Positions 37,663 through 48,255 of a stretch of DNA of 64,000 bases are shown here, piece by piece. Positions within the stretch are counted from its first letter, which is position 1; every line of letters begins with the position of its first letter. This stretch comes from Symbiodinium natans (lineage: Eukaryota > Sar > Dinophyceae > Suessiales > Symbiodiniaceae), in NCBI GenBank assembly GCA_905221605.1, contig CAJNDS010001990.1, positions 489,704-553,703 of the forward strand, read 5' to 3'. The notes below the pieces were generated by a model. It saw only the letters and a program-made list of their open reading frames with translations, ran no database searches and was not told where the DNA came from. Made by a program: the position numbers and the translations under genes.

Positions 37663-38692
37663 GCCTTAAGATTCTTGTGGCACCCTAAACAAGAGCAAGA
37701 GGGTCCGTAAGGACCCGTATTCTAACAGGTAACCCCCGCCCTCCAAATGAACAACGGAGGGATCTGCCGCATGCTCGCAGTCGACCGGCAGGCACAGCGG
37801 TATCCTACCGCCCTCACCTAGGGCCCTATTTACGCGGGCGGGTTCCGAGAAGCAGCTTGCCTTGTCAGCAAAAAAAAGCCCACCGTCGTTTGAAGGAACT
37901 GAGAAGAAAGCCCCAAGCCCCCAACTATTGGGATTTCCGAAAGGGAACAGCTCCACTAACAGCTGCAAGGGTTGCAAGGTTTGAGACAACGAAGGGATGC
38001 AAAGGGATCACCCTCAGCCCTAACCCTCAGCCCTAAACCCTAGGGCCCTAGGTATCATATTTGACAGGTATTGCCGCAGCTTCGGCCTCAAACAAATGGA
38101 GCCAAGGCATGGAGATCTACGTAGGTTGCCAGGGCAATTTCAGGTGGGCTGTAGACAATGTACCGTTCATAACAAGCCTTCTACAGTCAGTTACTATCCC
38201 AGAACAACCCGAAACCTCAAACCCAAAGCCCTACACCACTGCCCTAAAAGCCCTAAACCCCAAAACCCTCCCTGAAAAACTCCCAACACTCTGAAGCCTA
38301 AAACCCCACACCTTGAACCCACCCGTAGCAGCCCTTGTCTTAGGGTGTAGGGTCATTGTACTAAGGGTACCCTTGTCGGGGTTGATTCCTTTGCAAGGGA
38401 ACCTTGAACCATACAAAGGGCAAAAGCGTACCACTTGGCTACCACTTTCCTACCACTTTCACAGGGCTTCAGGCGCTACGGCTTTAGGCATTAAGTTTCG
38501 GGGGTTTAAGGATTGTAGGGTTTTCAGGGTTGAGGGCTGAAGGGTTCAGGGTTGTAGGGCTTTATGGCGTTTATCCAATTCGGGGCTTAAGGGAGGGTTT
38601 TGTCGCCACCGATCATATGTCACCGCCCGCAGTTCCTAGATCTCCAGGATTTGGAGGCCGGCTCCCGCGTCAGACTGCACCCTGGACCAAAG
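37663..38692. other. Mostly unique region
   Basis: A 107-codon minus frame (37666-37989) includes VPSNDGGLFFADKASCFSEP, and a 77-codon + frame (38061-38294) includes EIYVGCQGNFRWAVDNVPFI. Both could contain exons, but I cannot place boundaries. Short tracts at 38025 and 38480-38560. Confidence 0.35.
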
Positions 38693-38732
38693 GTTTAGGG
38701 TTTAGGGTTTAGGGCTTAGGGTTTAGGGTTCA
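38693..38732. repeat. TTTAGGG tract
   Basis: Five units with variants. Confidence 0.93.
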
Positions 38733-38807
38733 GGGCGGGTGGATGGGTCTTTGGTCTTGCTACCCTGAGGTTCTTTTGAGACGCCCTGGCTCCCTAAACA
38801 CAAATAA

Positions 38808-38906
38808 ACCCTAAACCCTGAACCCTGAACCCTCTAAACCCTAAACCCTCTAAACCCTAAACCCTAAACCCTAGACCCCAAACCCTAAACCCTAAACCCT
38901 AAAAGA
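38808..38906. repeat. CCCTAAA/CCCTCTAAA tract
   Basis: About 13 units. Two are expanded to nine bases (CCCTCTAAA). Confidence 0.94.
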
Positions 38907-39006
38907 GGCCCCCCCCCCCACCCCCCCACCTCTGCTGCCCTTCACCGCCGGTTGGGTGCACGAGGCTCCCGAATGCGGAAGAGCTCCGGCTGCAACTTCT
39001 GGACCT

Positions 39007-39345
39007 TACGGTTTAGGGTTTAGGGGGTTTAGGGTTGAGGGTCTATACAGGGTTTATATAGGGTTTATATAGGTTTATACAGGGTTTCTATAGAGTTTAC
39101 AGGGCTTATGGTTTTGGGGTTTAGGTTTACATCGGGTTTATATATGTTTATATAGGGTTTAGGGCTATAGGGTTTAGTGTTTAGGGTTGAGGGTTTATAT
39201 GGGGTTTATGGGGCTTAGGGATTGGGGTTTAGGGCTTCAGGCTAAGGGTTGAGTGTTGCGGGTTTAATATAGTGTTTACATAGGGTTTAGGGTTGTAGGC
39301 TTTAGTGTTTAGGGTTGAGGGTTTTTATGGGGTTGAAGATTTTAG
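39007..39345. repeat. Degenerate TTTAGGG region with TTTATATAGGG units
   Basis: About 340 bp of GGGTTTATATAGGG-type expanded units. Two larger blocks (39110-39200 and 39230-39340) share GGGTTTAGTGTTTAGGGTTG. Confidence 0.85.
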
Positions 39346-39690
39346 GGTTTAGAAGCCTTGCTAGAAGTGATCGTTTATCAGGGTGCGCGCTGCTTAGGCA
39401 GGTCTGGGTTCAACGGACTAACCCTTAGGCTTTAGGGTTTGGGGTTCAGGGTGTCCAAAAAGAGGTCGAAGGCTTCCTACTCACCACCAAGAGTCTCCTC
39501 TTCTGATCCGTCCATATGAAAACTTCCGACAATGCTGGTGCTTGTAAAATAGGCAAACGCTAAACCCTAATTCCTGAACCCTAACCTCCTACACCCGAAT
39601 CGAAGGCTTTGTGGAAACAGGCTGGGGCGGGGACCACTGTCCAGCTGTGGATCAAGGGTGCCATGCTTCAGGGTACAGGACTGTCAGCAA
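39346..39690. other. Unique region, no gene seen
   Basis: No open frame or repeat of note. Confidence 0.4.
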
Positions 39691-39741
39691 GATCCCTAAA
39701 CCCTAAACCCTAAACCCTAAACCCTAAACCCTAAACCCTAA
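39691..39741. repeat. CCCTAAA tract
   Basis: Seven perfect units. Confidence 0.97.
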
Positions 39742-39859
39742 TGACTGAGCGAAGAAGCCACAATGACGAACAAACACCGCCCATCCGCACGCACGGATGA
39801 GCCCGGCGAGCGGGTTGGGACTTTTTGTTGTGTCTCCTTGATCCGGTACTCTTCCATGC

Positions 39860-39976
39860 ACTAAACCCTAAACCCTAAACCCTAAACCCTAAACCCTAAA
39901 CCCTAAACCCTAAACCCTAAACCCTAAACCTTATAAACCCTAAACCCTAATTAAACCCTAAACCCTAAACCCCAAA
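39860..39976. repeat. CCCTAAA tract
   Basis: About 15 units; two small breaks near 39930-39950. Confidence 0.97.
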
Positions 39977-40045
39977 CACTTGCAGGCGCTTGACTCGTAT
40001 GCTCCAAGGCAACCCTACATCCTTAGGCCTCGACCCTAAACCCTA

Positions 40046-40147
40046 CTACCGTTTGCTTAAAGGACGCCCCCAAAAAAAAGTCCCTATATTGCCCTTAGAA
40101 GGAAGAATATATTGTATTTATGGGGGGGTTCTTAAGCAAAAAGTAGC
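40046..40147. mobile_element. M6 inverted-repeat element, 102 bp
   Basis: Left CTACCGTTTGCTTAAAG, right GTTCTTAAGCAAAAAGTAG. Related to 12292-12431 at both ends; the interiors differ. Confidence 0.65.
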
Positions 40148-40259
40148 CTATAAACTGTAGTCTGGGGAGACACCATCCAAAGCCGCGCTGAGGATGCCAC
40201 CCCGGAGAGGCCATCGCTGCTCCACGCGGCTTCCATCTTCACCAGATCCTGCGGGGGTG

Positions 40260-40372
40260 GTAGGGCTTAGGGCTTAGGGCTTGGGGTTTAGGGCTTAGGG
40301 CTTAGGGCTTAGGGCTTAGGGCTTAGGGCTTAGGGCTTAGGGCTCAGGGTTTAGGGTTTAGGGTTTAGAGGG
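40260..40372. repeat. CTTAGGG variant array
   Basis: Twelve nearly uniform CTTAGGG units (one CTTGGGG) and then three TTTAGGG units. Confidence 0.96.
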
Positions 40373-40614
40373 GGGTGTTGTGAGGGAGTTGGATTAAGGA
40401 GTTTGGAGGCATTGAGGGATTGCGGGGAGGGGTTGGGGGGGTGGGGGGGGTTTCCTTTTGTGTTTTGAGGACTGCTGGGTCCGTCTGGTGCATTTGGGGG
40501 TTTGCGCAAAATTTGGGTGAGGATGCAGATCTCGGAGCAATGCATGCTTGGGAAAACCGTCAGGTACGGCTCAGGGCTTGAAGTCTCAACTGCTCCTGGC
40601 CATTCCTAGATGGT
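40373..40614. other. G-rich then unique, no gene seen
   Basis: Irregular GGGGTTGGGGGGGTGGGG at 40425-40452. The proline-rich minus frame here is an artefact. Confidence 0.45.
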
Positions 40615-40656
40615 TCAGGGTTTAGTGTTTAGGGTTTGGGTTTAGGGTTTAGGGTG
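40615..40656. repeat. TTTAGGG tract
   Basis: Five units with variants. Confidence 0.92.
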
Positions 40657-41130
40657 CAGTGGTATGTAAGCCGGGGAGTAGCTGGGTGCACAAGCCCATT
40701 TTCAATCTTCGAGCCTGCAAGAGCCACTCAACCATAGTAAGCTTCATGCACCTACCAGCAGAGAACACCAACCCTGTGTTCAGCTGTGAATCGCTCGCAT
40801 CCACTGCTCGGCCTGTTCCGACGTGTCGCGGATGTTGCGCAATGGCCCCTGGATGACCAAAGAGCCTGACCGTGCTTGAGTGCTCCCCTGCATCCTGCCC
40901 TCCTAAAAGAGTACTGCCCATGGTCTTATTCAGTTGCCGCGTCTGCCTACACCTGCCGTAGCCGGATCTGCGTAGTTGCGCTTCGTCCCGGGCTTTAGGG
41001 TGCAAGGTTCAGGGCAGTTCGGGGTGTGTAGTACTCAGCCTCACGTTTGTATTGTTGGTTTTCGGGCATCTGCATGTGCTCTGCGCACACTTCAGAACTC
41101 CAAGTGGTTGCCGTTGCTGCTTCAATCCAA
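40657..41130. other. Unique region, protein-like minus frame
   Basis: The minus frame 40649-41005 (118 codons) includes GAIAQHPRHVGTGRAVDASD and SAGRCMKLTMVEWLLQARRL, with balanced composition. A + frame overlaps part of it. It is a possible gene piece on the strand opposite to the exon candidates. Confidence 0.35.
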
Positions 41131-41404
41131 GACCCTAAACCCTAAACCCTGAATCCGAAACTAGGCTGCGAAACATGCTACAGTTGGCCTGCCTGAGTTT
41201 TATAGGGGATTGTAGTATCCCCAAAAGTGTAAAGTGTACTCTGTCAGCTACTAAGTTAAGGGTCCTAGATTCTCATGGGATACTTGGAACCATGCGCAGG
41301 CCCACCACCCAAATTCGGCTTCGAATGATGTGGCCAAAGCCCGAAACCAGGAACCCTAAACCTGCAACCCTGATTACAACTCTTAAGCCCTCAACCCTCA
41401 ACCT

Positions 41405-41512
41405 CCAACCCTAAACCCTAAACCCTAAACCCTAAACCCTAAACCCTAAACCCTAAACCCTAAACCCTAAACCCTAAACCCTAAACCCTAAACCCTCCCT
41501 AAACCCTAAACC
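41405..41512. repeat. CCCTAAA tract
   Basis: About 14 units with one CCCT insertion near 41493. The 41131-41404 stretch before it is unique. Confidence 0.97.
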
Positions 41513-41524
41513 CAGTGTCTCAAG

Positions 41525-41596
41525 GCTTGGGCGCGTACCGCAGGGAAGCCGGGCACGATACTTCGTCCGCCCTCCGATCGTTTCCTGGAAAGGCAG
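41525..41596 (+). CDS. Candidate exon, 24 codons
   Basis: Follows GTGTCTCAAG and ends AAAGGCAG|GTTTAGGG. It is exactly 24 codons (AWARTAGKPGTILRPPSDRF, then LERQ), and CAG|GT is a canonical donor context formed by the telomeric tract. Product unknown. Confidence 0.36.
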
Positions 41597-41745
41597 GTTT
41601 AGGGTTTAGGGTTTAGGGTTTAGGGTTTAGGGTTTAGGGTTTAGGGTTTAGGGTTTAGGGTTTAGGGTTTCAGGGTTTCAGGGTTTCAGGGTTTCAGGGT
41701 TTCAGGTTTCAGGGTTTTTAGGGCTTAGGGTTTAGTTTTTTTTTC
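41597..41745. repeat. TTTAGGG tract with TTTCAGGG block
   Basis: Ten TTTAGGG units followed by five or six TTTCAGGG units. Confidence 0.96.
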
Positions 41746-42090
41746 GGAAATTAGGGTTGCAGGTATTAGGGTTTCATTTAGGGATTCGGGCTTTTGGGGT
41801 TTCGGGTCTAGGGTTGCAGTGCACCAAGCTACGGTTCAGCTTGAGGGGCTTAGGGATTAGGGTTGAGGGCAAGTTGGCATCCTGCTCATGGACGAGCTGT
41901 CGACGAGATTGAAATGGCATGTCCGGAAGCTTACAAGTGAGGGCCGCACAGGCAAACCAAAGCCGTTGTCCCGAGGAGTCCTCAATGCATAGATGTTGAA
42001 ACCCCGAACCCAGCCAAACGCAATCTACACACCCTTACACCGGAGAACTTCGTACTTTTCGTGACATATTGACCTTGCCCAAGATCCAAT
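41746..42090. other. Unique region, no gene seen
   Basis: Decayed telomeric words to about 41870, then unique DNA. Confidence 0.4.
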
Positions 42091-42200
42091 ATAGGGGCTA
42101 TATTAATTAGAATAGGGGAATAGGGTTTTGGGGGGGATCGTTATAGTATATCTATATAGGGGACCCTGAGGGAATGATACTAGTAATTTGTCCGACCCTA
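42091..42200. mobile_element. M4 inverted-repeat element
   Basis: TATAGGGGCTATATTAATTA at the left and CTAGTAATTTGTCCGACCCTA at the right are related to the ends of 49079-49179. An inner TATATAGGGGACCC repeats the terminal motif. Confidence 0.6.
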
Positions 42201-42252
42201 CATTGAAATACGTGAACTGTAAACGAACGACTCCGAACCCAGGTCCTTCAAG

Positions 42253-42348
42253 TTCCTAAACCCTAAACCCTAAACCCTAAACCCTAAACCCTAAACCCTA
42301 AACCCTAACCCCTAAACCCTAAACCCTAAACCCTAAACTCTAAACCCA
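42253..42348. repeat. CCCTAAA tract
   Basis: About 13 units, near perfect. Confidence 0.97.
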
Positions 42349-42431
42349 TCACCTCGTGGATGCGCGCGTCACCGCCACCAGCTGGCGCCCCATCTCCTCC
42401 AGACCCTCCAGCTCCTGCGCAGAACTCTATA
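42349..42431. other. GC-rich island between opposed tracts
   Basis: Reads SWMRASPPPAGAPSPPDPPA on + and is open on the minus strand too. Strand is undecided. Confidence 0.35.
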
Positions 42432-42492
42432 AACCCTAAAGGGGTTTAGGGTTTAGGGTTTAGGGTTTAGGGTTAGGGGTTAGGGTTTTTAG
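42432..42492. repeat. Fold-back junction and TTTAGGG tract
   Basis: AACCCTAAAGG meets GGTTTAGGGTT at 42432-42453, an almost perfect palindrome, then five TTTAGGG-type units. Confidence 0.92.
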
Positions 42493-42498
42493 GGTCTC

Positions 42499-42617
42499 GG
42501 GATGTTACCTTATAATACTAACAGTCCTTAGTATGGATAGGGGGTACTCCCCTTGTACTAACAGCTCCTTAGACAGGGATAGGGGGTAATAGAATCCATA
42601 CTAAGGACTGGGATCAG
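42499..42617. mobile_element. M7-related inverted-repeat element
   Basis: Contains ACTAACAGTCCTTAGTATGG and its inverse CCATACTAAGGACTG, with GATAGGGGGTA twice. Begins GGGATGTTACC like the 13203 copy. Confidence 0.65.
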
Positions 42618-42899
42618 GAATGCTGTTTTCAGAAGGGCTCTTGGATCCATCGGGATGGCCTCCTCTTAGACACCCTGAGAGGGTTTAGGGTCAACTAATA
42701 TGTGCAATATTCCCGAAAAAGATGAACTCCGAAGGAGACTGTAGTGCCAACACCAAGCTGCAGGAATTCCATCTAGGTAGCTAGCTTTGGGGCCATAGCA
42801 GCGGATGAGAGCAACACCAAAACGATCTGTAGCACCGTCTGCCATTCCGCAAGGTAACCCCAAGCCTAAACCCTTAAGCTTAAAACCCTAAACGTCCCT
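42618..42899. other. Unique region, no gene seen
   Basis: A 65-codon minus frame (42666-42863) is unsupported. Confidence 0.4.
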
Positions 42900-42976
42900 G
42901 AGCCCTAAACCCTAAACCCTAAACCCTAAACCCTAAACCCTAAACCCTAAACCCTAAACCCTAAACCCTAAACCCT
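42900..42976. repeat. CCCTAAA tract
   Basis: Eleven perfect units. Confidence 0.97.
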
Positions 42977-43122
42977 TAGGCTGGGCCCGGGACCCTAAAA
43001 GGCACTAAGGCCCCGAAAGCCCAGAACCCTAAGCTACCCCTCAAACTTACCTGCCCCTGTCGCAAAAAAGATAGAAATAGCTGCTAGCTGCCACTATGCT
43101 ATTCAGAGACGCATGCATATAC

Positions 43123-43142
43123 ATAGCTCTCTCTCTCTCTCC

Positions 43143-43187
<45 letters not shown>
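43123..43187. repeat. (CT)n microsatellite
   Basis: About 64 bp of CT with two CCCT changes. Confidence 0.96.
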
Positions 43188-43188
<1 letters not shown>

Positions 43189-43608
43189 GTACGTCTTGAA
43201 ATTAACATACAAGGAGTGCATGTTTTGTTTTTCAAAAGTGGTGCACTACAGCTCCAGCAGAGTCTCGAAGCTTGTGAACCTAGTTAAACCCAACCCACAA
43301 AGCAGCTGTTGAAACAACAATCGCAGGAGTCAAGGCAGGCCCCTACCCTAAACCTTGAACCCTAAAAACCTAAAACATTAAACCCAAGAGCCCCAAAGCG
43401 CGATGTCCTGGCGAACGATCCCGTGCTCTTGGGGGATCTGAGCGCATCGCGCAAGATGTTTCTACCCTGATGCACTTAGGCGCAAGTTTTAGGGGTTATC
43501 ATACCACGTGAACCCCCAGGGCCGTAGCTGCAGTGTCAAGCTCAGCTGGGTCATGGTGGGTCCTACAAGTAGGTACTTGAAGGTGGGTCTCCAGCCCCTA
43601 AAACCCAA
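43188..43608. other. Unique region, no gene seen
   Basis: No supported frame; decayed CCCTAAA words at 43345-43390. Confidence 0.4.
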
Positions 43609-43668
43609 AACTCTAAACCCTAGACCCTAAACCCTAAACCTAAACCCTAAACCCTAAACCCTAAACCC
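43609..43668. repeat. CCCTAAA tract
   Basis: About eight units, one CCCTAGA and one six-base unit. Confidence 0.96.
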
Positions 43669-43700
43669 CTCCACCCCCAACCCGAGCCCGCGCGCCCGAG

Positions 43701-43774
43701 GCAGGCGGCGGCGAACGCTTCCTCGGCGACGGTGTGCGGCGACCTTGTTGAGTGCAAAGGGGCTTGGCTCCAGG
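43701..43774 (+). CDS. Candidate exon, 24 codons
   Basis: Follows GCGCGCCCGAG and ends GGCTCCAGG|GTTTAGGG. One frame reads QAAANASSATVCGDLVECKG then AWLQ; another + frame meets a stop. The high GC and varied residues fit coding DNA. Product unknown. Confidence 0.34.
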
Positions 43775-43832
43775 GTTTAGGGTTTAGGGTTTATAGGGTA
43801 TAGGGTTTAGGGTTTAGGGTTTAGGGTTTAGG
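43774..43832. repeat. TTTAGGG tract
   Basis: Eight units with a TTATAGGG and a TATAGGG variant. Confidence 0.96.
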
Positions 43833-43961
43833 GCCAGAGAACGCCACCAAAGCCATGATGTGCTGGCTCCCTTATTACATGCAGAAGCTCGCGGGCAGGG
43901 CCATAGCCTGGGGTTGCATATGGAAGTCTGTTTTGTAGTGCAGATTGCATATAGTTCTCCG

Positions 43962-44040
43962 AAACCCTAAACCCTAAACCCGAAACCCTAGAACCTGGAC
44001 CCTAAACCCTAAACCCTAAACCCTAAACCCTAAACCCTTC
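43962..44040. repeat. CCCTAAA tract
   Basis: About ten units with CCCGAAA and CCCTAGAA variants. Confidence 0.95.
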
Positions 44041-44748
44041 TTGCCCTCCTGGTCATGACAAGGCCCGATCCCCCAGGTGAAGCCCGAAACCCTAAACGCC
44101 TAACCTTTAACCCCTACATAAACACCCTGCTCCTCTAGATCTTAGACATGCCATGGCTCAAGACGGATGTCACCGAGCGCCTTGCGCGGGGAGGGGGTCC
44201 TGATTCAACAGTGGATTTTAACGGGGCCAGGTAGAGGGTATAGGGTTTAGATGAGTTGAGAAGGCCACTATCCGGAAGCATGAGGAGGCTTCATTGATGG
44301 CCCCTCTTGGTACCCTACCCGTTTGAGAGCAAGTTTTGAGCCCCTCTTACTCTTTACGTTGGAACCCCTTCGTGTTGACACAGGCAAATGACTCAGGCCA
44401 ATCATCATGAAGCAGCACAATGCAAAGTCCAGATGTGGAGTGTCTTCAGCTTGAGGTATAGAGGAATAGTCTTGCAATCCTAAACCTGAACTCGCCCCCT
44501 TGAGTCCTAAACCCTCCAAACCCGAAACCCCCGAACCCTAAGACCAAAAATCCTGAATCCCCGAACCCTCAACACTCCAAACCCCAAACCCCTAACCAAC
44601 CCCAAACCCGAGACTTCGCACATGGTCCCTTCAGTTGGCCCCTGAATTGGTGAACTCAGAATTTTCCCCTTTACATCCCAAAAGGCCCATACTACAGAAC
44701 CCCGTTTAAGAGAACAAGGGGCCATATCCCCATGAGCCGATTGCTTGG
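44041..44748. other. Unique and decayed telomeric region
   Basis: Decayed CCCGAAACCC words at 44490-44615. Minus frames at 44268 and 44507 are unsupported. Confidence 0.4.
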
Positions 44749-44830
44749 GGCTTAGGGCTCAGGGCTCAGGGTTTAGGGCTTAGGGCTTAGGGCTTAGGGA
44801 TTAGGGATTAGGGTTTAGGGTTTAGGGACC
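44749..44830. repeat. CTTAGGG/CTCAGGG variant tract
   Basis: About eleven units, mostly CTTAGGG, ending in TTTAGGG. Confidence 0.94.
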
Positions 44831-45035
44831 CTGAACATATAAACCCTTAGGGCTCCAGTCCTTCGTGAGCGGGAGTCGCGACCACGTGGAGGAGGTGATC
44901 TGGCGAAAGCACGCAACTGGGATAGGGTTTAGGTTTCAGGGTTTAGGATGTAGGGTTTCAGCAGGTATCTCACAAACAACATTCCCTCAGAGTGCAGGTA
45001 TATACCCATCTAACATGCGCTTGGGTGCTGGGGCT

Positions 45036-45099
45036 ACCCTAAACCCTAAACCCTAAACCCTAAACCCTAAACCCTAAACCCTAAACCCTAAACCCTAAC
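45036..45099. repeat. CCCTAAA tract
   Basis: Nine perfect units. Confidence 0.97.
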
Positions 45100-45684
45100 C
45101 TGTATAGGAACCCCTTTGAGGCCCAACTGTATACTGTTTAGGTGCACGGACCCTTACGGCTGGGTGGCTGAGCTGTGTCGTCTGCGGGATACGTGCGGCA
45201 AACACGAGGAATCCGGCATTTTGGGGTGCTGATTGTGAAGGCTGGGAGTTTAGGGTGTAGGGTTTGGGGTTTAGGGTTTAGGACTACGGCGACTGAATGA
45301 TCGACAGGAAGTGCATTAGAGTCAGTACTTGATTCCGCGGTTTCTGGGCCGCCCATGACTGAGTTAATGCACCCTCACATACCTGCATGCCCTGCAAGCC
45401 CCCGGCTGACAGCAAACTACAAGGAGCATGCTGCCGAGCCTGAGGTCGAATCTGGAGATACACATCCGCACAAGACCAAGAACATGAGATGAATGAGTTC
45501 AAGTAGTCCTGGGGAGGTTATTCCCACTCACATTGGCCATGGCCGTATACGCCATCTCCGCCATATGTGTGGTCAACGACCAAGTAGCTGAAGGGGGGCA
45601 AAGAAAGAGCGTAGCAGTAGTTCAGATCATCCACATACAAGGAAGTCTTGAGGTAAAAGCTCAAAATGCCTGGGCCAGATTATA
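45100..45684. other. Unique region, no supported gene
   Basis: A short TTTAGGG tract at 45248-45285. Overlapping 72-codon minus frames at 45138 and 45284 have no support. Confidence 0.4.
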
Positions 45685-45703
45685 GGGGGGGGGGGGGGGG
45701 GGG
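45685..45703. repeat. G19 run
   Basis: Nineteen consecutive G. Confidence 0.9.
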
Positions 45704-45807
45704 CGTGAGCTCTCACTTATCATGGCACACTTGGGCCGTCACTGTTCGCTCACACACTCGCAAAAGATGTTTGCTGTCCAAGCTTGAAGGTCCTACGCAA
45801 CCCGTAC

Positions 45808-46110
45808 GGGTTTCGGGCTTAGGGTTCAGGGTTTAGGGTTTAGGGTTTAGGGTTTAGGGGTAGCCCTACACCTCACACCCTAAGACCACTGAGGTTCTTC
45901 GCCTGGAAGGCTAAACGCGAAGCTTCAAAGGCATTTCCCTGACGCTGTGGACGCCAACCCTGGGGGCTTTGTTTGAGCACCGACTCTGTGGGGAAGGCAC
46001 GGTGGTCTAGGGTTTAAAGTATGGGGGTAGAGGAGGCTTTAGGGTTTAGGGTTTAGGGTTTAGGGTTTAGGGTTAGGTTTCAGGTTTCAGGTTTCAGGGG
46101 GGTTTTGGGG
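45808..46110. repeat. TTTAGGG tracts
   Basis: Tracts at 45808-45866 and 46030-46110; the second ends in three TTTCAGG units. The GC-rich island between them is 46% telomere-free and has no clear frame. Confidence 0.88.
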
Positions 46111-46537
46111 AAGTTTAGGGGGTTCCTTGGAGGTTCGTAGGTATTGCAAGTCGGGAAGAATCGACACGGTCCTTCTGAGGCTTCGTTTTCGCATGCCGCT
46201 CTCCATGAAATCGCAAAAGCAAAGCAGTTCTTAGGTCTTAAACCTCATAACCCATTCAAGAGATTTTAGGTAGTCACACAAAAACCCGATTACAACCTCA
46301 AAGCTCCAGGAGGGGCCGTCTCCCAAACCCCAAGAAAGTGCTTCGCTGATTCCCTGGCCCCTAAACCCTAAACCCTAAACCCTAAACCCTAAACCTGGTG
46401 GAAGATAGTCGGGACATGGGGCCTTCGGCGCGGTGGAGAGCGGCCACGCGGTAGTGGAGAGCGCGAGCGGGACCTTGCACTCTTCGGGTTGGGGGCCCCT
46501 AAACCCTAAATGAACCCTAAATCACTGTGACGGGAAA
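46111..46537. other. Unique region with CCCTAAA tract at 46357-46396
   Basis: No gene seen. A GC-rich island at 46397-46490 follows the tract. Confidence 0.5.
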
Positions 46538-46906
46538 CCGCGACTGCGGAAAACCACGGGACGGTATGACCGGGTATGACCGGGTATGCCCGGGTATGAC
46601 CGGGTATGACCGGGTATGACCGGGTATGACCGGGTATGACTCGGGCGTACTCGGGCGCACTCGGGCGTACTCGGGCGTACTCGGGCGTACTCGGGCGTAC
46701 TCGGACGTACTCGGGCGTACTCGCGCGTACTCGGGCGTACTCGGGCGTACTCGCGCGTACTCGGGCGTACTCGGGCGTACTCGGGCGTACTCGCGCGTAC
46801 TCGGGCGTACTCGGGCGTACTCGGGCGTACTCGGGCGTACTCGGGCGTACTCGGGTGTACTCGGGCGTACTCGGGCGACTCGGGCGTACTCGGCCTGCAG
46901 TCGCGG
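46538..46906. repeat. 10-bp satellite block with inverted borders
   Basis: About eight copies of CGGGTATGAC (46563-46640), then about 25 copies of TCGGGCGTAC (46641-46893) with few variants. Because three units equal 30 bases, every frame on both strands encodes a ten-residue repeat; the resulting 100-137 codon frames need not be genes. CCGCGACTGCGG on the left (46538) and CTGCAGTCGCGG on the right (46895) are inverted copies. Confidence 0.95.
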
Positions 46907-46919
46907 AACGCGGCCGCAA

Positions 46920-47055
46920 TGCCCTAAATGAACCCTATATGAACCCCATGAACCCTATATGAACCCTATATGAACCTTACATGAACCCTATATGAACCTT
47001 ACATGAACCTTACATGAACCCTATATGAACCCTAATTATGAACCCTATGAACCCG
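46920..47055. repeat. CCCTATATGAA tandem repeat
   Basis: About ten units of TATATGAACCCT or ACATGAACCT, a telomere-like unit expanded by ATATG. Confidence 0.9.
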
Positions 47056-47138
47056 AACAGGGGACACTTCGGATAAGGCTCAGGCTTGGGTTTCTGGATT
47101 AAGGTCTTGAAGTTCCCGGGTGGATGGTTGAGGTGTTC

Positions 47139-47267
47139 TACAAGGAGGGGCCCCTTTACTATACTGACTGTAATTAAGGGACTTATAACCTAAGTTCGGC
47201 TCCTTATGACCCAATTTAGGGCTCTTAGAACTCTACTTATAACTAGGGGGGGGGGGCCCTCCTTGTA
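47139..47267. mobile_element. M1 inverted-repeat element, 129 bp
   Basis: Begins TACAAGGAGGGGCCCCT; ends in a G run then CCCTCCTTGTA. The interior is the reverse complement of the 31626-31754 copy. Confidence 0.88.
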
Positions 47268-48084
47268 AGGTCTTTGAGGTTATCAGAACACGTGAGGGCA
47301 CGGGCCCCGAATTTATCTTGCATTCCTCGCAACAACATCTACAAGGGTTCATTTTTTTTGCAACCCCGGGCCGGCCCATATCGCGTATCCGCCCAAGAGA
47401 GGCAGTGCAGTGTGCTGCCAAGGAAGAAGGTAATGAACAGGAAGCGCTTGCCTGTTTGAAAACCTAGGCCGTATACTTTAAAGGGTGCGCCCCCCCCCCC
47501 CCCCCCCCAAACCGGCTGGAGCTAAAGTAGTCCTGTCCACAGAACTTCTCAAAGGCCGTGAGCCGTGCCTTGCTACCGCAAGACCTCTCAACTCCAAAGC
47601 AAAAAGAATGCAATGTACCCATGCAATAGATACATACCCAAAAGGGAAGTGACAACAGGATCGACTTTAGGCCCAGGCCCCCTAAGCAAAAAATAATTCC
47701 CTAAACCCGGAACAATGACATGAAACTGATACCAATCATCATGGCTTAAAATCAAATAAGCTGAACAACACTCCCCCATGAGCGCCTGCGCCGAGGGGGC
47801 GACCGCCTTCCCAAACGTGGGAAGCTTCGGATTTCGGGGCTGTGGCACTGCGGGATTCTGCGCGAGTTTGTTGTACGGTTTGTGCTTCAGGACTACTGGG
47901 TGTACGTTCCAGGGCTGTTGGCTCAAATTAGGGCTTCGAACGAAAGCGTTGGGATAAAACTTGCTGCTTTTGACGTTCGGTGCGGCTTTTTATCCTTGGG
48001 TGGCCTGTGGAATATGCTCGCTGTAGTTGCAGCTTTCTGGAGGCCTTTTCTTGGCCCAGAAGACTCTGAACCCTACACTCGAAA
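47268..48084. other. Mostly unique region
   Basis: Contains a C19 run at 47490-47508. A 112-codon minus frame (47588-47926) includes GECCSAYLILSHDDWYQFHV and a 71-codon + frame (47882-48097) includes GGLWNMLAVVAAFWRPFLGP. Neither can be confirmed. Confidence 0.35.
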
Positions 48085-48168
48085 CCCTAAACCCTAAACC
48101 CTAGCCCTAAACCCTAAACCCTAAACCCTAAACCCTAAACCCTAAACCCTAAACCCTAATTAAAACCT
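48083..48168. repeat. CCCTAAA tract
   Basis: About eleven units with one shortened. Confidence 0.96.
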
Positions 48169-48255
48169 AAACCCCGGGGGCCTCTGAGGAGTTTCTGGCA
48201 CCCTCTTGGACCGGAAGCTATTGGATGCCACTTTGTAGGTTGTGGGATCTTCCCC

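Noticed and set aside
46506-46962. Arg/Tyr/Ser-repeat proteins of 101-137 codons on both strands
   Set aside because: A 10-bp tandem repeat opens every frame; there is no independent sign of a gene.
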